DNA of 64,000 bases from Clostridium sp. AN503 (lineage in GTDB: Bacteria > Bacillota > Clostridia > Lachnospirales > Lachnospiraceae): assembly GCF_040719375.1 (NCBI RefSeq), contig NZ_JBFDTP010000002.1:2294001-2358000 (forward strand), read 5' to 3'. Position 1 is the stretch's first letter, and each line of letters opens with the position of its first letter. The position numbers were made by a program, and so were the translations under genes. Under the pieces are notes generated by a model. The model saw nothing but the letters and a program-made list of their open reading frames with translations. It was not told the origin of the DNA and did not search any database. Positions 35,373 through 43,381 of this stretch are shown here, piece after piece.

Positions 35373-37192
35373 GCGACAAAATCCGAAAATATGTACTTCC
35401 CAACCTCCCCTACCTTTTTGTGTTCTGGTTCTTTTCAAAGGTGGGTACGGCTTACCGCATGGCCGCCGGGGCCGATTTCGGCACAAAGCTCGTAGGCATG
35501 ATGAAAACCTTTCCCATGGCCTTTGAAAACTACCTTCCAGGCCTTGGCGGGCCTGACCTTCTGGTGGGCCTTACCGGGGCCGTGGGAATGTACCTGCTTG
35601 TGCAGTCTAAAATCAGGAAGGGGAAGAAGTTCCGCCGTGAGGAAGAATATGGATCGGCCCGCTGGGGAACGGCAAAGGATATCAAGCCCTTTGTAGACCC
35701 GGTATTTAAAAACAACGTCATTCTCACGGGCACGGAGTTCCTGACACTGAACACCCGGCCCAAAATCCCGGCCAACGCCCGGAACCTAAACGCCTGTGTA
35801 ATCGGCTCGTCCGGCTCTGGAAAAACAAGGTTCTGGCTTACCCCGCAGCTCCTTCAGGCTCATTCGTCTTATGTGGTCGTAGACCCCAAAGGCGGCACCC
35901 TCGAACAATGCGGGCGGTTCCTGCAACGGCAGGGCTACCGGCTCCGGGTATTCAACACCATAGGTTTTTCCAAATCCATGCACTACAACCCGCTGGCCTA
36001 CATCAAGACGGAAAGTGATGTGCTGAAATTCGTGACCGCCCTGATTGCCAACACCAAAGGGGACGGCAAGGACGGGGACGAGTTCTGGACAAAAGCGGAA
36101 ACCCTTCTTTACTGTGCCCTGATTGCCTATATCGTCTTTGAGGGGCCGGAGGAAGAACGGAATATGAATACCCTTGTGGAAATGATTAACAGCATGGAAG
36201 TCCGGGAAGATGACGAGAGCTTTAAAAATGCCGTTGACTACATGTTTGACGGGCTGGAAAAGAGGAACCCCAACCACTTTGCCGTGAGGCAGTATAAAAA
36301 ATATAAGTTAGCCAGCGGCAAGACCGCAAAAAGCATATTGATTAGCTGTGGAGCACGTCTCGCGCCCTTCGATATTGGGGAGCTTCGGGAGATTATGAGC
36401 TATGACGAGCTGGGCCTTGATACGCTGGGAGACGAAAAGACAGCCCTGTTTTTCCTGATATCCGACACGAATACCACCTACAACTTCCTCGTTGCCCTTG
36501 CCTTCTCCACCATGTTCAACATGCTCTGTGAGCGGGCCGACAACAAGTACGGCGGGCGGCTCCCCCATCATGTACGGGTGCTGTGGGACGAGGCGGCTAA
36601 CACAGGGCAGGTGCCGGGGCTGGAAAAAATCGTGGCCGTCATTCGTTCCCGGGAGATCAGCCTGACGCTGTTCTATCAGGCCATGAGCCAGTGCAAGGCG
36701 CTTTATAAGGACAACGCCGAGACAATCATGGGGAATATGGATTCCATCGTGTTCCTTGGAGGCCGTGAAGCCTCCACCCTGAAAGACATTTCCGAAAACT
36801 GGCTGGGAAAAGCCACCATCTCCATGCAGACAGAAAGCCGCACCCGGGGGCAGTCCGAAAGCTATGGGCAGAACATGCAGCGTCTGGGCCGGGAGCTTCT
36901 CACCACAAGCGAAATCACCACTATGCCCGGAAATATGTGTATCTGCCAGCTCCGGGGCCTCCCGCCTTTTTACAGCCCAAAGTACGATTTAAAAAAGCAC
37001 CCCAATTATCACCAGACAGCCGAGTACGACAAAAAGAAAAACGCCTTCCGCTTGGAAACCCTGTTCCGCCACCGGCCATTGAGACTAAAGCCGGAGGACG
37101 AATACACGGTTTACGAGATAGAGGAAACAGACGCAGAAGAAGAAGCTGACATTCTCAACTTTGACGACATGGACAGTGACGACTTTGCGTGA
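35369..37192 (+). CDS. virD4: Type IV coupling protein VirD4/TraG (PcfC)
   Basis: A 607-residue membrane ATPase that delivers relaxase-bound DNA to the secretion channel. Two N-terminal membrane segments (FVFWFFSKVGTAYRMAAG, GLTGAVGMYLLVQ) precede the ATPase domain. Walker A is IGSSGSGKTRFW near residue 145; Walker B is VRVLWDEAANTG near 398; the Gln-rich sensor is TLFYQAMSQCKALYK. The C-terminal acidic tail may contact the relaxosome. GTG start, translationally coupled to pcfB. Confidence 0.95.
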   Translation: MSDKIRKYVLPNLPYLFVFWFFSKVGTAYRMAAGADFGTKLVGMMKTFPMAFENYLPGLGGPDLLVGLTGAVGMYLLVQSKIRKGKKFRREEEYGSARWGTAKDIKPFVDPVFKNNVILTGTEFLTLNTRPKIPANARNLNACVIGSSGSGKTRFWLTPQLLQAHSSYVVVDPKGGTLEQCGRFLQRQGYRLRVFNTIGFSKSMHYNPLAYIKTESDVLKFVTALIANTKGDGKDGDEFWTKAETLLYCALIAYIVFEGPEEERNMNTLVEMINSMEVREDDESFKNAVDYMFDGLEKRNPNHFAVRQYKKYKLASGKTAKSILISCGARLAPFDIGELREIMSYDELGLDTLGDEKTALFFLISDTNTTYNFLVALAFSTMFNMLCERADNKYGGRLPHHVRVLWDEAANTGQVPGLEKIVAVIRSREISLTLFYQAMSQCKALYKDNAETIMGNMDSIVFLGGREASTLKDISENWLGKATISMQTESRTRGQSESYGQNMQRLGRELLTTSEITTMPGNMCICQLRGLPPFYSPKYDLKKHPNYHQTAEYDKKKNAFRLETLFRHRPLRLKPEDEYTVYEIEETDAEEEADILNFDDMDSDDFA

Positions 37193-37215
37193 CCTCGGGC
37201 CACATTGGCCCGAAG

Positions 37216-37240
37216 CGCCGCCGTTATGGGCGGCTATTTT
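37216..37240 (+). terminator. Hairpin with T-rich tail after virD4
   Basis: GCCGCC pairs with GGGCGGC and is followed by TATTTTATT. It abuts a copy of the ICE palindrome (37193-37215) and may weaken transcription before the maff2 gene. Confidence 0.6.
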
Positions 37241-37284
37241 ATTACCCGAAAACCGATTCAATCTAAGAAAATGGAGGAAACTAC

Positions 37285-37497
37285 ATGGAATTTTTCAACT
37301 CTGCTATCGACATTTTAAAGGTTCTCGTTATTGCCCTTGGGGCCGGGCTTGCGGTGTGGGGAGTCATCAACCTGTTAGAAGGGTACGGCTCGGACAACCC
37401 GGCGGCAAAATCACAGGGAATCAAGCAGCTCATGGCCGGAGGCGGTGTTGTGCTGATTGGCACACAGCTTATCCCCCTCTTATCCGGCCTGTTCTAA
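37285..37497 (+). CDS. Maff2 family small membrane protein
   Basis: 70 residues with two hydrophobic helices (DILKVLVIALGAGLAVWGVI, QLMAGGGVVLIGTQLIPLLS) and a Gly-rich, Lys-containing hinge, the profile of Maff2-type proteins in conjugative elements. The fold and place before VirB6 suggest a VirB2-like channel or pilin-like subunit. AATGGAGG precedes the ATG. Confidence 0.85.
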   Translation: MEFFNSAIDILKVLVIALGAGLAVWGVINLLEGYGSDNPAAKSQGIKQLMAGGGVVLIGTQLIPLLSGLF

Positions 37498-37523
37498 AGC
37501 GTTCCCAATTAAAGGAGTGATAT

Positions 37524-38390
37524 ATGGATACTATCATCAATGCAATCGTGGAATGGCTCAAGGGTGTGCTTGTAGATGGTATCATGGGAAATCTGGACGG
37601 CCTTTTCAATAACGTGAATGAGCAGGTCGGAGGGATTGCCTCGCAGGTTGGGACAACCCCGGCGGATTTTAACGCCGGGGTCTTTTCCATGATACGGCAG
37701 ATATCTGAAACGGTCGTTCTGCCAATCGCCGGGATTATCCTCACGTTCGTCATGACCTATGAGCTCATTCAGATGCTCATAGACCGGAACAACCTCCATG
37801 ACATAGACACATGGATGTTCTTCAAGTGGATATTTAAAACCTTCGTGGCCGTGACGATCCTGACGAACACCTTCAATATCGTGCTGGCTGTCTTTGACGT
37901 GAGCCAGCATGTGATACAACAGTCGGCGGGGCTTATCCAGAGCGGCACGGAAATCACGCCGGACATTATGGACAGCCTGCGCACAGACTTGGAGGCGATG
38001 GAACTGGGCCCGCTGTTCGGGCTGTTCCTCCAGTCCTTCCTCGTCCAGTTCACCATGACCGCCCTGAATATCGTGATATTTGTCATTGTCTATGGCCGCA
38101 TGATTGAGATATACCTGCTGACCAGCCTTGCCCCTATCCCCTTCTCCACCATGGCGAACCGGGAAACCGGGCACATGGGACAGAACTATTTCCGGTCGCT
38201 GTGTGCGGTCGGCTTTCAGGGGCTCCTGATTATGGTATGCGTGGCAATCTATGCCGTGCTGATTCAGAGTATCGCAACGGACGGCGACCCGATGGGAGCC
38301 ATCTGGCGCTGTGTCGGCTATACGGTGCTCCTGTGCTTTTCCCTGTTTAAGACCGGGAGCCTGTCAAAATCCATCTTCGGCACCGGTTAA
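37524..38390 (+). CDS. VirB6/TrbL-like conjugation membrane protein
   Basis: A 288-residue polytopic membrane protein, seven or so helices, e.g. VVLPIAGIILTFVMTYELIQ, TWMFFKWIFKTFVAVTILTN, LLIMVCVAIYAVLIQSIA. It matches VirB6/TrbL channel proteins of Gram-positive ICEs (CD0411-type). It likely forms the membrane pore with Maff2, PrgI and VirB4. Confidence 0.88.
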   Translation: MDTIINAIVEWLKGVLVDGIMGNLDGLFNNVNEQVGGIASQVGTTPADFNAGVFSMIRQISETVVLPIAGIILTFVMTYELIQMLIDRNNLHDIDTWMFFKWIFKTFVAVTILTNTFNIVLAVFDVSQHVIQQSAGLIQSGTEITPDIMDSLRTDLEAMELGPLFGLFLQSFLVQFTMTALNIVIFVIVYGRMIEIYLLTSLAPIPFSTMANRETGHMGQNYFRSLCAVGFQGLLIMVCVAIYAVLIQSIATDGDPMGAIWRCVGYTVLLCFSLFKTGSLSKSIFGTG

Positions 38391-38441
38391 ACCGGCAGAA
38401 GGACTTCGGGCCACCCTGGCCCGAGGCGGGAAGGAGGACAT

Positions 38442-39107
38442 ATGCCGAGACGCTACAAGCTGGGGGCGGACGGGCAGGCCCACCCGTCCTACTTTGGAAA
38501 GCTCCCCGAGGAATTTACAAAAGAGGATACCCTGCGTTTCCTCGCAGACACGGATATACAGTTATACAGGCTTTTGACGGCGGACACTCGTGCCGCGCTC
38601 CGGGCAGAAGGCTATGAATATAAGGACGGGGGCCTCGCCCCCATTTCAGGAAAGGAGACAGTTATGCAGGAACAGACAGGCGGCGCACCCGCCGCTACAC
38701 AGGAACCCATGAAGCTGGACGTGAGCGTGAGGCTCATTGACCCCGTAAAAAATCTGATTGGCTTTGCCAGCGTAAAATTCAACGACTGTTTCGTGGTGGA
38801 GAATTTCAAGATACTGCAAGGCGAAAAAGGGATTTATGCGGGTATGCCCAGCCAGCCGGACAGGAACGGGGGCTACCGTGACGTAGCAAAACCCATCACG
38901 AAAGAGTTCCGCAGCCAGCTTAACGAGGCGGTCGTGGAAGCCTACACGGCGGAGCTCGACCATTTGCAGGCAAGGTTAGCCGCCGCAAGGGGAGGTCAGG
39001 AACGGCCTTCCATCAAGGAACAGCTCACCGCCGGGACAAAACAGGCGGAACAAGTGCAGGCGGAGAAGCCCGCAAAGACAAAGGCCAGCCGCGGGCAGGA
39101 CAGATAA
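38442..39107 (+). CDS. SpoVG-domain ICE protein
   Basis: A 221-residue protein. The first 65 residues (PRRYKLGADGQAHPSYFGKL and on) form a separate module. Residues about 85-165 are a SpoVG-like domain: VSVRLIDPVKNLIGFASVKF, DCFVVENFKILQGEKGIYAG, RDVAKPITKEFRSQLNEAVV. SpoVG proteins bind nucleic acids and regulate sporulation or septation genes in Firmicutes. An ICE copy may regulate transfer genes or host functions. The C-terminus is a disordered Lys/Gln tail. AAGGAGG before ATG. Confidence 0.83.
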   Translation: MPRRYKLGADGQAHPSYFGKLPEEFTKEDTLRFLADTDIQLYRLLTADTRAALRAEGYEYKDGGLAPISGKETVMQEQTGGAPAATQEPMKLDVSVRLIDPVKNLIGFASVKFNDCFVVENFKILQGEKGIYAGMPSQPDRNGGYRDVAKPITKEFRSQLNEAVVEAYTAELDHLQARLAAARGGQERPSIKEQLTAGTKQAEQVQAEKPAKTKASRGQDR

Positions 39108-39152
39108 CCTCGGGCCATAGTGACCCGAAGTGAAGGAAGGAGGCGTATACCT

Positions 39153-39773
39153 GTGAAACACAGAAAACAAGCCTATGACGCCACCTGCTACTACGATGGA
39201 AAACTGTTGGGCCGCTGTACCGTGGCCGACAGTGAAGCCTATTCCCTTCTGATGAAGGAGTGCGGCGGGGAGGCCGTCCGTGTCCTGCGGGAATATCCCT
39301 ACCTGTCCCCGGAGCTGAAAGCCATTCTGGAAAAGGCGGCGCTTATGCAGGCCGACCGCCAGAGGACAGGCGGCATGTTCCATGAGCCGGAAAGCTCCCC
39401 GTGGGGCAAGGTTCAGACCTGCGACACGCTCTGCCCCGGGGTGTTCCTCGTGAGCACGGCCAGCCATGGCGGGACAATGGTGGCAAAGGAAGTGGCCGCC
39501 GTCCTGTCCCCTGCGGCTAAAAAATGCGGTTTCCAGAGGAACGGCTACATCTGTTTTGAGGAGGACGCACAGGAAAGCGTGGTACTGCGGGAGCTCCTTG
39601 ATAAAAAGCTGTGGAAAATCCCTGACCGTATCAAGGATAAGGAAAAATTCGAGGAAAATATCAACCAGTCCATCAGACAGTATAACCCCGACTACTGGCG
39701 GGCAAGGCAGACCGGACGAGCGACCGCCGTGGAAGGGAAACGGCCCCTGCCCGCAAAGGAGGCGGCCAGATAG
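39153..39773 (+). CDS. DUF7007-like ICE protein
   Basis: A 206-residue protein with the segment SSPWGKVQTCDTLCPGVFLV, then STASHGGTMV and CGFQRNGYICFEEDAQESVV, which matches the DUF7007 type often encoded in ICEs. A His and Cys-bearing centre suggests an enzymatic or binding site but no reaction is known. GTG 39153 follows AAGGAGG at a good distance; the frame is open 11 codons upstream into a palindrome copy. Confidence 0.75.
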   Translation: MKHRKQAYDATCYYDGKLLGRCTVADSEAYSLLMKECGGEAVRVLREYPYLSPELKAILEKAALMQADRQRTGGMFHEPESSPWGKVQTCDTLCPGVFLVSTASHGGTMVAKEVAAVLSPAAKKCGFQRNGYICFEEDAQESVVLRELLDKKLWKIPDRIKDKEKFEENINQSIRQYNPDYWRARQTGRATAVEGKRPLPAKEAAR

Positions 39774-39818
39774 CTTCGGGCCACGGTGGCCCGAAGTGCC
39801 AAAGGAGGTGAACAGCCC

Positions 39819-40208
39819 GTGGCATATGTACCCGTACCAAAAGACCTAAACAAAATCAAGACGAAGCTGGCCTTAAACCTAACGAAGCGCCAGCTTATCT
39901 GTTTCTCCCTCGCGGCGGCGGTGGGGATTCCGTCCTACCTGTTCAGCCGTGGAACCATCGGAAACAGCCCGGCCCTTTTCCTGATGATTGGCCTCATGCT
40001 CCCATTCTTCTTTTTCGCCATGTATGAGCGTGACGGCCTGCCGCTTGAAAAGGTGTTAAAGAATATCCTGCGCACTCGGTTCCTTTATCCGAGGGTGCGT
40101 CCCTATCAGACAGAAAATTTTTATGCTCTTTTGAGTGGTTTTAAGAAGGAGGCGAAGCCGATTGCAGAACCAGAAAAAAAGAAAAAGTCCCGCAGGAAAA
40201 AAGCCTGA
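39819..40208 (+). CDS. prgI: PrgI family membrane protein
   Basis: A 129-residue protein, two membrane helices (LICFSLAAAVGIPSYLF, ALFLMIGLMLPFFFFAMY) and a C-terminal basic tail, the profile of PrgI proteins encoded right before VirB4 in Gram-positive conjugation systems (VirB3-like). It overlaps the VirB4 gene by 47 bases. GTG start with AAAGGAGG. Confidence 0.9.
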   Translation: MAYVPVPKDLNKIKTKLALNLTKRQLICFSLAAAVGIPSYLFSRGTIGNSPALFLMIGLMLPFFFFAMYERDGLPLEKVLKNILRTRFLYPRVRPYQTENFYALLSGFKKEAKPIAEPEKKKKSRRKKA

Positions 40209-42552
40209 CCGGAAGGGCGGCCTGTTTCCCGGCGGAAAGCGGAAGGTTCCCGCAACCGCCCAGCAGACACTTCCCTACCGGGAAATGTACCGGGACGGCG
40301 TGTGCCGGGTGGCCGACCATTATTACACGAAAACCATAGAATACGAGGATATCAACTACCAGCTCGCACAGGCCGAGGATCAGGCGGCCATTTTTGACAG
40401 GTGGAGCGCCTGTTTAAATTACTTTGACAGCACCCTTCCCTTCCAGCTCTCATTTATCAACCACCGGAGCCGCCCGGAAAGCCGCTACAGCGTCAACATT
40501 TCCATGCAGGAGGACGAATATAACGGGGTGCGGCAGGAATACGTGGAAATGCTTGAAAACCAGATAGCCAAAAGCAACAACGGTATCGTGCGGACGAAAC
40601 TGCTGACCTTCGGCGTGAACGTGGACGATTTATCCACGGCCCGGGCGAGGCTGGAACGGGTGGAGGCCGATATCATGAACAATTTCAAGAAGCTGGGTGT
40701 AAAATCCGCCGCCCTCTCCGGGCTGGAACGTCTGGAACTGCTCCACGGCCAGCTCCACCCGGGCGGGAATGACCCCTTCCGTTTTTCATGGGACATGATA
40801 CCGAAAACCGGGCTTTCCACAAAGGACTTTATCGCGCCCACCAGCTTTGACTTCCGGTTCAGCCGTCTATTCCGGGTAGGCACCACATGGGGAGCCTCCT
40901 CCTACTTGCAGATTTTGGCTTCGGAGCTTTCCGACAAATTGCTGGCGGAGCTGTTAGAGCTGGACGCAGAAATGACCATCACCCTCCATGTGCAGACGGT
41001 CGATCAGGCCGCCGCCGTGAAAGCCGTCAAGGCCAAAGTCTCCGATATCGACAAGATGAAGGTGGAGGAACAGAAAAAGGCGGTGCGCTCCGGCTACGAC
41101 ATGGACATTCTGCCGCCCGACCTTGTGACCTACAGCCAGGACGCAAAGACCCTTCTGGAAGATTTACAGAGCCGGAATGAAAGAATGTTCCTTTTGACCT
41201 TCCTTGTGGTGAACATGGCGCCCACCCGGCGGGAGCTGGACAACGACCTGTTCACAGTGTCGGGAATCGTGCAGAAATACAACTGCGCCCTGAAACGGCT
41301 GGACTTCCAGCAGGAACAGGCGTTCCTTTCCAGCCTCCCCCTCGGCCACAACGCCATTGAGATACAGAGGGGCCTGACCACCAGCAGCACCGCCATTTTC
41401 GTCCCCTTCATGACCCAGGAACTCCGCATGGACGGGGAGGCGGTCTATTACGGCCTGAACGCCCTTTCCCACAACGTCATCATGGCGAACCGGAAGAAAC
41501 TGAAAAATCCAAACGGCCTGTTCCTCGGCGTGCCCGGTTCCGGGAAATCCTTTGCCGCAAAACGGGAGCTTGTGAACGTGTTCCTCGCCACCCGCGACCG
41601 GATTATCGTGGTAGACCCCATGGGCGAATATTCCCCGCTAATCCGGCGGCTGGGCGGTCAGGTGATTGAGATTGCGCCGGACAGCCCGCACCACATCAAC
41701 CCCATGGACATAGATTTGAGCTTTGACGAGGAAAACCCCATGGCCTTAAAGGCCGACTTTATCCTGTCGCTGATGGAGCTCATTGTCGGCGGCAAGGACG
41801 GCCTACAGCCCATTGACCGGACGGTGATTGACCGCTGTGTGCGCTTCATGTACCGGGAGCATATCCAGCACCCGGAAAAGGAACAGATGCCGACCTTGCA
41901 GGATTTATACGAACTGCTCTGCAAACAGCCGGAGGCGGAGGCTTCCCGTCTGGCAACCTCCCTTGAAATCTACGTGTCGGGCTCCTTAAACGTATTCAAC
42001 CATGAAACAAACGTGGACTTGAACCGCCGCCTTGTGTGCCTCGATTTAAAGAAGCTGGGGGCGGGACTGCGCACGATTGCCATGCTCATCATGCAGGATT
42101 TAGTGAACTCACAGGTTTCCCTAAACTTCATGAACGGGCTTTCCACATGGTGCTACTTTGACGAATTTCACGTACTGCTCCGGGACGCCCTGACGGCCAG
42201 CTACTGCGTCGCCATCTGGAAAATGCTGCGGAAGAAAGGCTGCGTCCCGTCAGCTTTGACCCAGAATGTGAAGGATTTTCTGGCAAGCCCGGAGATTGAG
42301 AATATTTTTGAGAACTCGGATTTTCTCGTACTGCTTGCACAGGCACAGGGCGACCGGCAGATCATCGCAAAACAGCTCGGTATCAGCCCGCACCAGCTTT
42401 CCTATGTGACCCACACCAATTCCGGTGAGGGCCTTTTGTTTTTCGGGAACGTCACAATCCCCTTCGTAGACCACTTCCCGCAGAATACGGAGCTCTATGC
42501 AATCATGACAACCCGCCCGGAGGATAAGAAGAATGAGCCAAAACAGGAATGA
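40162..42552 (+). CDS. virB4: VirB4-type conjugation ATPase
   Basis: A 796-residue ATPase that powers the secretion channel. The N-terminal half is the VirB4 family domain (FQLSFINHRSRPESRYSVNI). Walker A is GLFLGVPGSGKSFAAKREL near residue 460 and Walker B YFDEFHVLLRD near 665, with the C-terminal sensor ALTQNVKDFLASPEIENIFE. TTG 40162 is preferred because GGAGG stands nine bases upstream. The acidic/basic N-terminus overlaps the PrgI tail. Confidence 0.95.
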   Translation: MQNQKKRKSPAGKKPDRKGGLFPGGKRKVPATAQQTLPYREMYRDGVCRVADHYYTKTIEYEDINYQLAQAEDQAAIFDRWSACLNYFDSTLPFQLSFINHRSRPESRYSVNISMQEDEYNGVRQEYVEMLENQIAKSNNGIVRTKLLTFGVNVDDLSTARARLERVEADIMNNFKKLGVKSAALSGLERLELLHGQLHPGGNDPFRFSWDMIPKTGLSTKDFIAPTSFDFRFSRLFRVGTTWGASSYLQILASELSDKLLAELLELDAEMTITLHVQTVDQAAAVKAVKAKVSDIDKMKVEEQKKAVRSGYDMDILPPDLVTYSQDAKTLLEDLQSRNERMFLLTFLVVNMAPTRRELDNDLFTVSGIVQKYNCALKRLDFQQEQAFLSSLPLGHNAIEIQRGLTTSSTAIFVPFMTQELRMDGEAVYYGLNALSHNVIMANRKKLKNPNGLFLGVPGSGKSFAAKRELVNVFLATRDRIIVVDPMGEYSPLIRRLGGQVIEIAPDSPHHINPMDIDLSFDEENPMALKADFILSLMELIVGGKDGLQPIDRTVIDRCVRFMYREHIQHPEKEQMPTLQDLYELLCKQPEAEASRLATSLEIYVSGSLNVFNHETNVDLNRRLVCLDLKKLGAGLRTIAMLIMQDLVNSQVSLNFMNGLSTWCYFDEFHVLLRDALTASYCVAIWKMLRKKGCVPSALTQNVKDFLASPEIENIFENSDFLVLLAQAQGDRQIIAKQLGISPHQLSYVTHTNSGEGLLFFGNVTIPFVDHFPQNTELYAIMTTRPEDKKNEPKQE

Positions 42553-43342
42553 AACCACTTCGGGCCAGCATGGCCCGAAGCTCACGGTACGGGAAATCCC
42601 CAAAGAGCAGGCCATCAGCTTTATCCGCCGCTACCATTATTCCAAAATCATGCCCCGGCTGAATAAGCACTATCTGGGCTTTTACACTGGAAACCGGCTT
42701 GCAGGCGTGGTGGCGCTGGGCTGGGGAACCCAGCCGCTCCAAAGCATACGCAAGATGTTCCCCCGCCACAGGCTCCAATCCGGCGACTATCTGGAAATCG
42801 GGAAGATGTGCTTTCTCCCTGAAATGAACGGGAACCAGTATTTTGGGAGCCGGGTGCTCTCCCAGCTTGTAAAATGGCTGAAAAGCAATACGGACTGCCT
42901 GTTCCTCTACACGCTGGCGGACGGCATTATGGGAAAATGCGGCTATGTATATCAGGCCGCGAACTTCCGGTACATCGGGAGCTTTCCCACCAGCGTCTAC
43001 CGCTGTACGGCCACCGGGGAAAAAATCCACCCGCGGAGCGCAAGGCTCTTACTGGAAGAAAACGCCGCCCTTGACGGAGTGGAAAGACGGTTCTGGCTGA
43101 CCCATGGCTACTGTGAATACAAGGGAATTGAAAAAATCAACGGCCTCATGTTCCGTTACCTCTACCCGCTGAATCGGGAGGCGGAAAGAATCCTGAACGC
43201 CTACCCGGAGTACCGGGGGCTCCCAAACCCGAAGGATAAGGATTTGAGATTTACCATGCGCACCGCCCCGGGGGTATATACTCCAATCCCGCCGCCGGTA
43301 TTTAACCGTGATGTATGCCAGTTCAACACACAGAAATGTTGA
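42533..43342 (+). CDS. Mom-like GNAT-fold protein (candidate DNA modification)
   Basis: A 269-residue protein whose core (IRRYHYSKIMPRLNKHYLGF, YTGNRLAGVVALGWGTQPLQ, RLQSGDYLEIGKMCFLPEMN) fits the Mom family, which in phage Mu turns adenine into a modified base that resists restriction enzymes. The fold is acetyltransferase-like. The invariant Tyr/His and a Gly-x-Val-Ala-Leu-Gly strand are present. ATG 42533 follows CGGAGG and overlaps virB4 by 20 bases; a palindrome copy lies inside the first 16 codons and is read as TSGQHGPK. The assignment is by pattern and needs confirming; another GNAT role is possible. Confidence 0.68.
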   Translation: MSQNRNETTSGQHGPKLTVREIPKEQAISFIRRYHYSKIMPRLNKHYLGFYTGNRLAGVVALGWGTQPLQSIRKMFPRHRLQSGDYLEIGKMCFLPEMNGNQYFGSRVLSQLVKWLKSNTDCLFLYTLADGIMGKCGYVYQAANFRYIGSFPTSVYRCTATGEKIHPRSARLLLEENAALDGVERRFWLTHGYCEYKGIEKINGLMFRYLYPLNREAERILNAYPEYRGLPNPKDKDLRFTMRTAPGVYTPIPPPVFNRDVCQFNTQKC

Positions 43343-43381
43343 GGCTGGCTTTTTTATGTCCCGGGAAAGGAGGAATGACCT

